Shown: in pieces, positions 33,601 to 48,600 of the stretch
Numbering within the stretch: position 1 is the first letter of the stretch
Layout of the letters: each line of letters begins with the position of its first letter
Assembly (NCBI RefSeq): GCF_047511655.1
Contig: NC_133390.1
Span: 88,853,583-88,917,582 of the forward strand
Source: Castor canadensis
Taxonomy: Eukaryota > Chordata > Mammalia > Rodentia > Castoridae
Length of the DNA stretch: 64,000 bases
Direction of reading: 5' to 3'
Made by a program: the position numbers and the translations under genes
The notes under the pieces: model-generated
The model's database searches: none
The model's input: only the letters and a program-made list of their open reading frames with translations
What the model was told of the DNA's origin: nothing

Positions 33601-36600
33601 CTCATCATTTAAAATCTCATAATAATATTAAACGGCAAATTAATATATGAAGGACACAATGAAGGCAAGGAGAAATGATGGCCATAGCAGAAACACAGCT
33701 AATATAATACACAGTAGAGTTTCTTTCTCCTTTTTAATTTAGGGCACCCACTGGGGCCACTTTACATGGAGGCTATAGTCCACACACTTCAGTAGCCCCT
33801 ATAGCTTCATGGTATTTAGTGTAGCTCAAGAATTGATTTTTTTTTTCTTGGAGACAGGATCTCATAATGTAACCCAGATTGGCCTTAAACAATCAATTCT
33901 CCTGCCTCAGACTCCTAAGTGCAGGGGTTATAGGTTATAGGTGTGATACCATATCTTGTTCGAGAATTGAAATTTTAGTGATACTACTAAGATTAATAAG
34001 TTCAGATGTATTTAGAAGATTTTAAGATAATCAGAGAATGCAAAATGCATTTTGGAAATACACAAATATGATTTAATTAAAAGCTGGGCAAGCTTCTGTT
34101 TTATGAATAATCAGTTTCAAGTATAGAAATTCACTTTTTGATGGGCAAATCAGCACTAGAGAGCTTATCAACTTCCATCTCAAACTATTTTTTTTCAAAT
34201 TCATTGACTTTTCTGAGAAAAAACTAATTCTTAAAAAAGAGCAAAGCCATGTTTTTAAAAACAACTTATACTCAACATAGGTAAGTAATTAATTCATAGC
34301 TTGCAAATCTTATTAGAAAACTAACGAGCTTTTCAGAAAACCAAAAATTGTATGTTCTTCTGCATATGTGGACTTTATATCTAAAACAAATGTAGTAATA
34401 TTAGACTTGGGTTACACACTAAGGGGAGAACACATCCAGGAAGAATAGGGAAAGGTAGGAAACCCAAAACTTGAAAGTATTTGATGCAGAGGAGCAGTAA
34501 CCTTGAAACAACAGAGGTCAATATGGGAATGTGACCCAGAAGTAGTGAGGAGGTCTGGTAGAGATGAATCAGTTCGGGTTGTAATACACTTGTTCATGGA
34601 AGCAATGCTAGGAATCTCTCTGTATAGCTATCCTTATCTCAACCAGCAAAAATGCTATGTCTTTCTTATTATTGCTTATGTTTACTCTTCAACAAAATTG
34701 GAGAAAAGGGCAGGACAGGTTTTGCCTGGAAGCGAGGGGGGTGGGGTGAAAAGGGAGGGGATGGGGGCAGGGGGACTAATGGCCCAACCAATGTATGCAC
34801 ATATGAATAAATGAATAAGGAAAAAAAAAGAAAACTAATGAGCTTTTAAAAACAATGTTCAGGCTGGGCATAGTGGCTCACACCAGTTATCCCAGCTACT
34901 CAGAAAGCAGAAATCTAGAATATCACAATCTGAGGCAGCCTGGATAAAACAGTAAGACCTCCATCTCAGTAAGTCAAGGGAGGCTGTAGGTAGGAGGGTT
35001 GTGGCCAGAGGCTGCTGGGGCAAATACTTGAGACCCTACCTGAAAAATAACTAAAGGGGAAAAAATAAAAGGCCTGGAGGTGTGTCACAAGTCATAGCAC
35101 ACTTGCCTAGCAAGCACAGTGTCCTGAGTTCAAACCCCAGTACTTCCAATAAAACACAACACAACAAAAGCATTATTCAGGATTCTTGAATTCTGATGTG
35201 ATTGTATGATCGAGTAAACACTAAACTATTTGTAGCAATATTTTCCTTCTGGTTATTGAATGAGTCAGGGATTGGATAGACAGAGATTCTCTGTTGGTAT
35301 ATCTTATTTTCTTCAAACCTGGATTAAATACATAAGCCTGGATTAAATAGAGACAAAAGATAATAAACTCCTTATAACTAGCCTTTTTAATAATGTAAAA
35401 TTAATACTGAGAATATTGACTTTGAAGCACTACATGATCAATAGTCAAGAAATACCCTTTTTGCTAAATAGAACTTAATACAAAAGCAAGATTGTATACT
35501 AATGTATTGAAGGAAATATTTACAGCCACCAGTGCTTAAATAATTATTTAAAATTATCTCTGTTAATTTGAATATGTGGTAAATTCAATATAAACAGTTC
35601 CTGTTTTAATTATTTTTTAACTGATAATTCTTATTTATGGATAAAGATGAGTTATATAGCCTTTAAGTTTCACCATATAAACTTTGGCTTTATTTAATTT
35701 TCCTAAGCCAACATAATGACTCCAAACTGCTGACAATATTTTCTCCTAGCGTTTCATTGACTTTCTTACAACTGGTGAGCAACACCAACTACACTATAAT
35801 CACAGTCTAACGTGGTATAGGTTTTGTGGTAGTGGAGTTAATAGTACTTAATCTAAACATTTTGTGGAAACTTTTCTTGTGTAATGGCTTATTATAAATA
35901 TTTTATAACATTAAAATTTAAAAAGCATTTCTTTTTTGTGTGTTATTCTGAAGTGTCTTTATAAAGCAAGGGAGCATGAGATTGAAAGTGAAGAACATTT
36001 TAAGGCCATTGCTGAAAGAGAATTGGGAAGAGTGAAGGATGAAATCAGACGACTAGAAAATGAGATGGATTCAATACGGGAAAGGAAAAGTGATAAGGAA
36101 GTATGTGCTGAAATGTTGTTTAAATGTTGTGCTACTATACCTTCTCTCTGACCATGGAAGCATGATATGTTGCACATAGTAACTCTCCATAAATAATTAA
36201 GTGAATGGATAATGGGGTGAAATGTAATACTCATCATTATTTTACTCAAACAGCAGCTCCATGTCTTTTCACTGTCCAAAAGACAATGTACATAAATGCC
36301 AAGAAACTGATGAATGTCTTTCATATACAGAAAAAAGCTAACTGTTAAAAATCATGCCTGTTATAAAATACCAGGCATAGTTTACATGCAAGTGCCATGT
36401 TATTAACAGCACATCACTTTTAGTTTTGAATCCCATTAAAATTTTTTACCTTTCATATTAATTTGTCAGTTTTGTAATGCTAACTTTAACCAATTTCTCT
36501 CTGTTTTTCCTTATTTCTCAATTATTTGATTTGAGAGCTCTTTCCCAATTCAGATTATTCTCTTTACATATGCATAAACATATGGAAACACATAATATGT

Positions 36601-39600
36601 ATATATACGTTCACATACACAAATATTTTATTATAATTTTATGATGTAATATTTATATATGCAATATAATTGCTTATATATCGTTTGTATTTGTTTATAT
36701 GTTCTCTTGTCTTTTATGAGTATAGATTCATTAAATGACTACATTTATAGAAATATTTTTATCTCTTTTACTATATTTACTTCAGTCAAAAGTGCTCCCA
36801 AAATTCCTATATAGGAGACCTCTTAAGGGAAGCAAATGTGATTGGAAATGAGACTGAAGGAACTTGGTATGGGTTTTAGTTAACATCAAATACATTATTT
36901 TAACTAACATTATGTATATATATTGGGGGTGGCTTGTTGGAGTAGCTAATGACATCACTATGAAGGAGCTACCTAAAGTCTCTCTAACAGATCTCCAGCT
37001 CAACTATGGTTCTCAACTTTGTAAAATCAGCTCTTTTCTATTTTACAACTAGAATTAAAGTACAAGTATGATAGCTATATTGTTAAATATAGTATATCAT
37101 TAACACCTGGAATGCATGGACAAGATTTCTTCTTAATATAGTCTGTTGTATATAATGTTATGTTTTATTTTAGTTTGCTTGGTAAATAATGTGTTACAAT
37201 CACCCTTTCTCTCATGTTCCTTGGAAATTAGAATGGCATATTTAAAGCTACCCAAAAACTGGATGGTTTGAAATGTCAAATGAACTGGGACCAGCAAGCA
37301 TTGGAAGCCTGGTTAGAAGAATCAGCTCATAAAGACAGTGATGCCCTTACTCTGCAGAAGTATGCTCAGCAAGATGACAATAAAATCAGGGTGAGCAGCT
37401 ATAAATTGTAACTTAGTTTTTCTCTGAACATATAGTATATCAACTCTTTTTAACCTAAAATTGTACTTACTGATTTTTAAAGCAGCAGTTCTTAAACTTT
37501 TTTAGGTCAGGGACTCCTTTGAAAATCTGTTAAAGCCAAGTATCTTGTCTGTAGAAGAAAATGACTAGACACAAATCCCAATAAAATTTGGCCGAATCTG
37601 TTTTATAGGTCCACTGAAACCTTTTATTCTGTTAGCGGTCCATGGACCCCAGATTAAGAATATTCTGATTTATAAGGATTCTTTTTTCTGATTTTTTTAT
37701 TGTTGTGTGGGTGGGGGTACATTGTAACATTTACAAAAGTTCTTAAAATATATCAAGTATATCATAGTTTTATTCACCCCTCCACCACTCTCCTTTACCT
37801 CCCCTAGAAGGATTCTTGAAAGCATTTCAGAAGAGTAAGTTTTATTTTTTTTTTCATTTTTCTTTTATTATTCATATGTGCATACAAGGCTTGGTTCATT
37901 TCTCCCCCCTGCCCCCACCCCCTCCCTTACCACCCACTCCGCCCCCTCCCGCTCCCCCCCCTCAATACCCAGCAGAAACTATTTTGCCCTTATCTCTAAT
38001 TTTGTTGTAGAGAGAGTATAAGCAATAATAGGAAGGAACAAGGGTTTTTGCTGGTTGAGATAAGGATAGCTATACAGGGCATTGACTCACATTGATTTCC
38101 TGTGCGTGGGTGTTACCTTCTAGGTTAATTCTTTTTGATCTAACCTTTTCTCTAGTACCTGTTCCCCTTTTCCTATTGGCCTCAGTTGCTTTAAGGTATC
38201 TGCTTTAGTTTCTCTGCGTTAAGGGCAACAAATGCTAGCTAGTTTTTTAGGTGTCTTACCTATCCTCACCCCTCCCTTGTGTGCTCTCGCTTTTATCATG
38301 TGCTCATAGTCCAATCCCCTTGTTGTGTTTGCCCTTGATCTAATGTCCACATATGAGGGAGAACATACGATTTTTGGTTTTTTGAGCCAGGCTAACCTCA
38401 CTCAGAATGATGTTCTCCAATTCCATCCATTTACCAGCGAATGATAACATTTCGTTCTTCTTCATGGCTGCATAAAATTCCATTGTGTATAGATACCACA
38501 TTTTCTTATATATTTTTATATTTTTTTTCTTATATTTTGAAAATATAGTTTGAATATTATGTATAGTTTCTGCTAATTTGAGACTATAGTGGATTATTTG
38601 ACATTTATTAGCATATATTAGTTGTAGAGGGGGGTTTCCACTGTGACATTTCCATATATGTTTACAATGTACCTTGGTTAGATTCATCCCCTCTATCATT
38701 CTCCCTTACCCTCTCTCCCCTACTTAAAATTATTTCAACAAGTTTCATTATTCTAGCTTTATACAAGTATATAAAGTACATTGACCTTATTCCCTCTCCT
38801 TTACACTCTCCAGGATTTGTTTTTCATTCCAGTCTTTCATTTGTCAAGTATATTCTTTGTTCAAAGGAGTTTCACCATGGTATTTCACCCATGAATATAT
38901 TGTACTTTAGTCAGATTAACCCTCTATTACTCTCCCTTCTCCTTCTCCTCCGCCCCTATTAATCAGTGTGTTTTGTTATACCATCTTCCTATACAGGTAA
39001 AATGTATTTTGGTATTATTCATTCTCTTTTCCTCTCCTTCCTCTCCCTAGTTCTTTCAAACAGTCCCATGATTATAGACATGTTTTATATATATATACAT
39101 ATATATATGTATATATATATATGTATATATACACACACATTTGTATTTTTGTATATGTTTGTCTTTTGGATCTATCTTCCACATATGAGAGAAAACATGC
39201 CACCTTTGTCTTTCTGAACCTGGCTTACTTTGCTTAACATCATCTTCATTTCCATCCATTTACCTGCAAGCAACATAATTTCATTTTTTATGGTTGAATA
39301 AAATATATATTGCGTATATATACCACATTTTCTTAATCCATTGATCAGGCATCTGATCGTGTATGGAAACAGTTTCCATAGCTTGAGTATTGTGAATAGT
39401 GCTTCAGTGACCATGGGTATACAAGTGTCTGTATTGTATCCTGGCTTATATTCCTTTGGATATATGCCCACGAATGGTATCACTGATGGTAAGGTAGAGG
39501 AGACTATAGATATGATATTGATATGTTATCATAACCATCACTTAAAACCCACTTATAATTACATCTGGTGAAACTAATAAAAGTCATTTTAAAGACAACT

Positions 39601-42600
39601 GAGTTTTCATGAAACTTTTTGCAACCATTAGGTTAGTTTTTGGAGTTAAAAGACAAGAAAAATATATATTGTTTTATAGTTGTTTTAGATGTCAAATTAG
39701 TACTTACATAGAATGTAATATTTCATGTTACATAGCTACTACTAGTTTTTAAATTAAAGTAAAATGATAAATATAAATATTTTATATGTAACCACATCAT
39801 AGGCTCTGACCCTGCAACTAGAAAGACTAACTTTGGAATGTAATCAGAGAAGAAAGATTCTTGACAATGAGCTCACAGAGACTCTAAGTGCACAGGTTGG
39901 TTTAATGTAGACTTTTATTCCTTAATTTTCAAGGTGATGTTTGCAGAAACACTTAAATTAACAGAAATGTTGTTTGCTCTCTATTTGACAGTTAGAATTG
40001 GATAAAGCAGCACAAGATTTTCGTAAGATTCATAATGAAAGACAAGAACTCATTAAACAGTGGGAGAACACAATAGAACAGATGCAGAAGAGGGATCAAG
40101 AGATAGATAACTGTGCCTTGGTAAAGTAGTTTGGTCCTTGTAATGTTCAGCTGTATTTATGTCTTCTGTATTTAGCTCATTATTTCAAGTGTAAATCATA
40201 CTTATTTGAAGTGTTTTTTTTCCAGCAGGATTCAATAGTTTTGGTAATTGTTTTTTAAAGTGAGTCTGTATCCTTTTAGCATGTGACTTTGTGAAGATTA
40301 TTTGCTTATGGTATTATAATTCCTGAAGACTGAATTGTGCCATCTCTGAATTATGGAACAAATATTACTGCAGTAAAACCAGTGCCCTGACTTATACATG
40401 GTTGCCCACAGTACCTTAAATTTAATATAAATATTATTTGACAGCAAGTTACAGATATAGAGAAGTGAAGCTTGGTAGATAACTAAGAGAAGGACAGAGA
40501 ATCAGAAAAGAAATCTAGACTGTGAGACACTTTTTTTGAAGCTGGGGTACCAATGATGATATAGAGGCCCAGAAAAGGGTGGGGGTGCTGAACAGTGGAA
40601 TAGTAATGCAGACCAATTGTTACCACTTGTTACTTTCTAAGGTAATTTAGGAGAACTTTTGGGGGGAAATTAAGAAATGAAATATAGATTAGGAGGGTAT
40701 GGGAAGGAGAAGAAACTGAGGAGGAAAGAAAACAGGTGAGATGTGTTTATAAGTTCCTTTCTGGATCTACTCCATGAAAAGGCAAGCAGCAAAGGTGACT
40801 GGGAATTTAGAATTATGACAGTATTCTAGATGTGATTTGCTTATGATTCTAATATTTTAAATTTCTGAAAAAAACCACACTGTTATTGACAAGATGGGTT
40901 GTGCCACCCTTGAAGGAGAGAGCCAATTATTACTATTGGTCCTTAATTCTTAATGTTGATATTGGTATCTATTTCTTATTGTTCTGAAACATCAGGTCCT
41001 GATTGCTTCCTCTATGTGAATGAAATATGCCAAATTCAAGATAATAGATCCACAATCAGCATTCTCATATAACCTTATGATTAATTGACTCAGCTTATTG
41101 ATATGGCAGAATGCACAACTAGTCTGGTCATAGTCATAGGGGTTCCTTTTTACAGGTTGATATCTCCTTACTGTCTGTGTTGTCAGAGACTAGGGAGGAT
41201 GCTAAGAGGTGGCAGTGGGAGCTTCTAAGTTTGTAACAACTGCTCTCTGAGATCCAAACAAAATAGAACAACCCCCCATTTAAGTCGTTATGATTTCTGT
41301 GGTGTAACTACTTCCATACCAACATGACACCAGTGAACACGGGGCTGAGAAGAGATGTGCAAATCAGTTCTTAGGAGTCACTAAGAGCTGGTTCACAACA
41401 CTAGTGTATTTAGACAGTGTAAGGAAAGTAAAATTTTTCTACCGTCCTAGGGTTTCTGGTTAGAACTGACATAAAGCATATTAACAGGGAAAAGCAGCTG
41501 AGTTTTATTTACATGTACAGGGAGCCCTCACAAGAAAAATGAAGACTCAAAGAAGTGGCTAGGTATAAGTGCTTATGTACATGGTTGAACAGAGTGGCAA
41601 TGGTGGAAAGTAACTAGGAAAATAAGGGTTAGTTTAACAAGATTTCTTTTGGCCTCACTTCCCTGTCTCTGGTGATAAAAATATCTTTATTTCTCCTGGT
41701 ACGGGGAGGGTACTTTTTACATAGGAGTTGTATCTTTTGCTTTCAGAGAAAAAAAAAGGTTAGCATGCACTTCTTGGTCTGCAGTTTTTCAAGTGCCTGT
41801 AACTCAAAGTGGTCAATATGCTGAAGGGGCATTTTTTTGGTCCTCTATACCTGAAAATGTACTCATTTGTCTCTCTTCCTCCAAAACAGTACCCATTCTC
41901 AGAGCCTTCTTGGCAGGAGTCTGGCGATACAATTCTGAAATAGTTTTAAGAAAAGGAAGAATATTTTTTCCACTGGGTTTTTATTATAGTGTATAGATGT
42001 TGGAATATTACTTTAAATGTCTTCTACATGAAAACTTAATCATTAATAGCACCTTTATGGATATTCTTTGGAGGCAGAAATCAGGAGGATCATGGTTCAA
42101 GGCCAGCCTAAGTAAAATGTTAGACCCCATCTCAAACAATAAGCCAGGTACACCTGTAACCCCAGCTATGCAGGAGGTTGTAAGTAGAAGGACTGAAGTT
42201 TGAGGTTTGCCTCTGACAAAACTCTTGACCCTACCTGAAGAAGAACTAAAAGTTAAAAAGAAAGGGGGGCAGATAGGGTCATGGCTCAAGTGGTAGAGCA
42301 CCTGCCTAGCAAGTGAGGCCCTAAGTTCAAACCCCCTCAGTAATACCAAAAGAAGAAGAAGAAGAAAAAAGAATATTGAAGTAGGTATTAAAGCATCTGC
42401 CTAAGTGATAGAAAAATCAGTATAATGCAGAAAACTTGAGAATGCTTATTTGAAACATTTAAACATAGGAAGTTTTAATGTCTTTTGGTTGAATAAATAC
42501 AATAACTATATAGCATGCTACAATTTCAGAATTATTATTATAGAAATACTACATTGTACCAATTTAAAACATCTTTTAAAATGCATTATATCTCAGCTAT

Positions 42601-45600
42601 ATATCCATTTAACATATTGTAAAAAACCTCATCTAATCCTTTTACTACCCATCTGTAAAATCTTTTCCACGTTGCTTAAAAATCAACCCTTTTAAACATG
42701 GCATTTGAATTTCTACACAATTTGGTACTAAGCCCCACCTTTAGCCTCATTCCTTTCATTTATAGTCCATCCCTGCTTAATATTCCTTTCCCATCTCTAT
42801 CCTCCTATCGTACATTTAACTATACTATGTGCACCTCCATCCATTTCTTAGTTCTGACTCAAATGATACCTGTTGGCAATGTCTTCCAGACCCCTCTTAG
42901 GCAGAATTCATCACTTTGCTGTTTCTATAGAACTTTGTCCATATTTCAATACAGTGCTTGGTGTATTCCATTTATTATTGTATTTTTAAGAGCTGAGAAG
43001 ACCTAAGTGAAGACATTCTTATTAAATCAATAACTAAAATGTTATTGTTTTTTTGAGACAGGATCTTGCTATATATCCCAGGCTGGCCTTGAAGCTCACA
43101 GTCCTGCCTTGGCCTCCCAAGTGCTGGGATTTACAGGCCTGTACCACCACACCCAATTAAAATGCAATTTTTAAAAGATGAAAAATGCTGGTTTGTAAAA
43201 TATTTGGACAATTTCATTGAAACCCAAATTTTATGTGAAAAATATTCAACATTACCCTTCACATATAAAGGCCCAACTATTTTTTTCAGCACTATAGCAA
43301 AGTTCTAGATAGATGAAAGATAATATAGAGACCTTTAACAATATGAGTTTATAGATATTGGTATGTAGCATATTAATATTTTATTTTCGTTCATATAAAA
43401 GTCTCTTTAAAATGTTCTAAGAAGTTTTTGTTACATAAACACTGCACATAATAATGAAAAAATAAAAACTAAATTCCTTTTAGTGTTAGTTTTGTCATAT
43501 TAAACAAATATTTAAGTGAACACATGTGTTTCAATCCTAGGCATTAGCAAGGATAAAGCAGGAAACAAGAGAAAAAGAAAGTTTGGCTAAAGAAAAGATC
43601 AAGTTTTTGGAAAATGAGATTGGAAATAACATGGAATATGAGAAAAGAATTTCTGATGCTGATCGTAAAGTTTTAAAATGTAGAGCAGAGTACCAGCGCC
43701 ATGAAGATAGTAGAATTCAGCTGAAGGATGAGGTACGTCAACTGAAAAGACTGATTTATGTGTTCATGACAAATTATTATAATGATAACATAAAGCCTTT
43801 TTGATTAAGGAACTATCTTCTAGTTCTTTTTATTAAATCCCCTTTATTAAATGTTTAGGATACTCCCATTGGGCTCCTGAATGATGAGGCAACAGAAAGT
43901 ACCATTTACATCTAAGGTTGTGTTTCCTTCAATGTGCAGAAGCCTTCTAATTTGATACAATCCCATTTGTCAATTCTTGCTCTTATTTCCTGAGCTATTG
44001 GAATCCTATTCAGAAAGTCTTTGCCTAATCCATATCTTGAATTGTTTTCTCTATCCTGTAGCAGTTTCAAAGTTTCAGATCATACATTAAGGTCTTTGAT
44101 TTATTCTGAGTTGATTTTTGTATAGAGTAAAAGATAGAGATCTATTTTCAGTCTTCTACATGTAGATATCCAGTTTTCAGAGCACTGTGTGTGGAAAAGG
44201 CTGGTTTTTTTTGGTGCCTTTATTGAGAATCAGGTGTCTGTAGCTGTTCAGGTTTACTTCTTAGTCCTCTGTTCTGTTTCATTGGTCTACATGTCTGTTT
44301 TTGTGCTAGTATTGGGCTGTTTTTGTTACTGTGGCTGTGTAATATAATTCCAAATCAGGTGGTATGATACCTCCAGCTCTTTTTGCTCAGAATTGCTTTG
44401 GCTATTTAAGGTCTTTTAAATTTCCATACGAATTTAAGTATTTTTTTTTCTATTTCTGTGAAGAATGTCACTGGAATTTTGATAGGGATTGCACTGATGT
44501 GTAGATCACTTTTGGTAATTTAGCCATCTTCATGTTAATTCAGCCAATCCATACACATGGGAAGTTTTTCCATCTTGATTTTCTTCTTTAAAGTTTCATA
44601 ATTTTCATCATAGAGGTCTTTTACCTCCTTGGTTAGGTTTATTCCTGGGTATTTTTTGAGACTATTGTGAACTGGATTGTTTTCTTGATTTCTTTCCTAC
44701 TATGCTTATATTGATTTCTGTATGTCAATTTTGTATCATCTGAAAATAGAGATAATTTGATTTCTTCCATTCTTATCTGTATCCCTTTTATTTCTTTCTC
44801 TTGCCTTATTTATCTGGCTAAGACTTTAAGCACTAAAGATTTGGAGGCGTGGCTCAAGTGCCTATCTTGCAAGCATGAAACTTTGAATTCAAACCTAAGT
44901 ACAGCCAAAAAAAAAAAAAAGAATTCAAGCACCATATTGAATAAGAGTGGAGAAAATGTCTACTCTTGTCTTGTTCCTGTCCCTGAGTTTAAAGGAAATG
45001 CTTCCAGTTTTTCCCCATTCAGTATAATATGGGGTAAAAATTCACGTATAGCTCTTGTTTTTATGTTGAGCTATGTTCCTCCCATTGCTGTTTTCTTCAT
45101 GGCTTTTATCATAAAGCAATGCTGAATTTTGTTGAAGGCCTTTTCTACATGTAATCAAAATGATCATGAAATCATGTCCTTGCTTCTATTTATGTTCTGT
45201 ATTAGATTATTGGTTTGTGTATGCTGAACCATCCTTGCATTCCTGGAATGAAACTAATTTGATCATGGTCTATAATCTTTCCAATGTTTTGTTGGATTCA
45301 GTGTATGGTATTTTATTGAGGATTTTTACATGTATGTACATGAAGGAAATGGTCTGTGGTTTTTATTTTGTTGTGTCTTACCTGATTTTGGTATCAGGGT
45401 AATACTGGCTTTATAAAACAAGTCTAAAATAGACTTCCTTTTTTATTTTATGGAATAAAATATGGTATTAGTTCTTTTAAGTGTTGATAGAATTCAGCAG
45501 TGAATGTGTCTGGTTTTGGGCTTTTCTGTGTTGGGAGACTTTTTTTTTTAAAAGCACTAGAGTTTGAACTCAGAGCCTCACACTTGCTAGGCAGGCACTC

Positions 45601-48600
45601 TTAGAGCTTGAGCCACTCCATTATCCCTAGGAGACTCTATTGTTGCTTTAATCTTATTGCTCATTATCAGATCTGAGTTAATCTTTTATATCCTCTTAGT
45701 TCAATTTTGTTAGGTCATATGTATCTGGGAATTTAGTTTTAGTTTCTTTTAGTTTTTTCTGTTTATTAGGATATAAGCTTTCAAAATATTCCCTAATGGT
45801 CTTCTGCATCAGTGGTATCTATTGTAATATCCCCCCTTTCATCTCTAGTTTTATGAATTTCATCTCTCTTTCTTTTGGTTAGTTTGGCTAAGGGTTGTCA
45901 ATGTCATTTATCTTTTTAAAGAACCCACTCTTTGCTTCATTGCTTCTTTGTATTTTTTTAAGTCTCCATTTTATTAATTTCTGCCCTGATCTTATTATCT
46001 ACTTCAAAGTACTAGTTTTGGGCAATCATAGTTATAAACTTCCCCCTTAGAACCACCTTTTCTATAGTCCAAAGGTAAGTCATGTTTTTGTTTACATTTG
46101 ATTATAGGAAATTATAAGTTCTCTCCCAGATTTCAGCTGATCTTTGAACAGTGTATTGTTCAATTTGCATGTGTTTGTATAATTTCTATATTTTTCTTGG
46201 TATTTATTTCTAATTTTATTCCATTATGATATGATAAAGTGCAAGAAATTGTTTAAGTTTTTTTTTAGTATTTGTTACAACCTGCTTTGTGGCCTAAAAT
46301 ACGATCTAATTTGGAAAAAAGTTCCTTGGGCTGCTGAGAAAAGTGTTTTATTCTACAGCTCTTGGACAGAATATTTTGTTGATGTCTGTTAAATCTATTT
46401 GCTCCGTGGTACACTTTAACTCTGAAGTTTATTTATTGATTTTTTTGTGTAGATGATTTATTGTTGATTAGTGGAGTATTGAAGTCATCACCATTATCGT
46501 ATCTGAACCTATTTGTCCTTTTATTCCAGTAATGTTTGTTCAATGAAATTGGGTATGCCAACATTTGGTGTATATATATTTATAATTGTGATATCTTCTT
46601 GCTGGATTGGTCCCATTATTAGTATATAGTTACTTTCTTTATCCCTTCTAACTAAATTTGGTTTGAAGTTTTCATTGTGCTATATGAGGATAGCTATGCC
46701 TGCTTGCTTTTGGATTCTGTTTGCTTTGAAAATATTTTTCCATCCTTTCACTTTCAGATTATATGTGTCTTTGCTAATGAGGTGTATTTCTTGCAGACAA
46801 CAAACTCTTGGACTTTGTTTTTAATCCATTTCACCAGCCTGTGTCTTTTAATTGGAGAGTTATGACCATTTACATTTAGGGTTATTTCAAGAGAAGTATG
46901 TACTAACTTCTCCCTTTTCATCTTAGAGATTTGCTGTTTTAATAATGCTTCATTCTTTCCTTTCATAAATCCTTATGATTTATTCTTCTACAAACTCTCA
47001 TGCTTGTGTATATCTTTCTTCCTCTTCTGTGTGTAGAATTCCTTTAAGTATCTTGCAGTGCTAGTTTAGTGATCATGAGTTTAGCTCTTGCTTATCATGG
47101 AAGATCTTTTTTCTCCTTTTATTTTAAAGGATATATTTGCTTTATATAGTAGTCTTGGTGTTGGCAGTTATTTTGTTTCAGGACTCGAAATACATCAATA
47201 CATGCCCTCCTGGCCGTTAGGGTTTCTGCTGAAAGGTCTGCTGTTATTTTGATAGGTTTGCATTTGTAAGAAACTTGGCACTTCTCTCTTGCAACTTCAG
47301 TATTCTTTCTTTGTTCTGTACTCTTGGCATGTTAAGTATAATATGATATTTAGAGGTTCTTTTCTGGTCATGTATATTTAGTTTCCTAAATGTCTCATCT
47401 ACTTGGATGTCCATTTCTTTCCCTAAATTTGAGAAAATTTCTGCTATAATTTCATTGAATAATTTTCTTATGCCTTTAGCATATCTTAAGTCCTTCTTCT
47501 ATACTGCATGTTCATAGATTTGGTCTCTTAATCATTGTCTCAGTGGTCTTGGATGTTGTGGTTGTGATCTTTTATTTTTTTTTCTTTATTAATACCTATG
47601 TGTAGTAATTCTCAACCTAATCTTCAATTCCTGATAGTTTTCTTTTGCCTCATCTTTTCTGTTGGTAATAATTTTAATTGAATTTTTTGTTTGATTTATT
47701 GAGTTTTTCATTTCCAAGATTTCCTCCTCCTTCCTTCCTGAATTTCTGTCTCTTTTTGCTGAACTTCTCATCTAAGTATTTGAATTTCTCATCCAAGTCT
47801 TGAATTTACTTCCTTAAATTATTTAACTGTTTGAATCCTTGCATTTCCCAGATGATTCATGATATTGAACTACTTTTTCATATACTTCTTGCCCATTTGA
47901 TGTCTTCTTTGGAAAAATGACTATTCAGATGCTTTGTCTACTTTTAAATTGTGGTATTATTATTATTTCTATTAAACTCTCTGAGTTTCTTATGTATTTT
48001 GGAGATTAACTACTTATCAAATCATGGTCTGCAATTTTCCCCATTTTGCAAATTGTCTTTTCATTTTGCTGATTGTTTCTTTTGCTGTGGGGAAACTTTT
48101 TATTTTGGGTAGCCTCACTTACTAACTTTTGCTTTTGTTGACCATGTTTTTGATGTCAAATCTAAAAAATTTTTGACAAAGCAAATGTCAGTGAGCTTTT
48201 CTTCTAGGGATTTTATGGTGTCTTTTTTTACATTTAGGTCTTTAATTCATTTTGAATTGATTTTTGTGTCTGGTGCAAGAGAAAATTTCTGTATTATTAT
48301 TTTGCATATGGGTATCCAGTTTTCCCAAATTCTTTGTGGAAGAGTCTGTTCTTTCCCTAGTGTGAATTCTTGGCACCTTCTGCAAAAATTAGTTGGCCCT
48401 ATATACTTGGATTTACTTCTGGTCTGTTTATTCTGTTTCATTGGTGTATGTGTCTGTTTCTATGCCAACATCATATTATTTTGATTATTATAACTTTACA
48501 ATACAGTTTGAAATCAGGAAGTGTGATTACCTTACCTTGGTTTTTATTAAGATTGATTTAGTGATTTGGGAACGTTTAAGATTGTTTTTTCTACTCCTGT

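Larger units (their letters stand above)
43885..47870 (-). mobile_element. Antisense L1 (ORF2 to ORF1 region), intron 7
   Basis: Read on the minus strand it runs from ORF1-like sequence (about 47.8-47.0 kb) into the ORF2 start (about 46.97-46.75 kb, where the peptide '[18 protein letters not shown]' marks the endonuclease N-terminus) and on to the ORF2 C-terminus near 43.9 kb. No long open frame remains. Two ID-like SINEs have inserted into it (44,841 and 45,541). Confidence 0.82.

Noticed and set aside
47589-47771. Minus-strand charged open frame resembling a coiled-coil protein
   Set aside because: It is part of the antisense L1 ORF1 coiled coil, not a separate gene.
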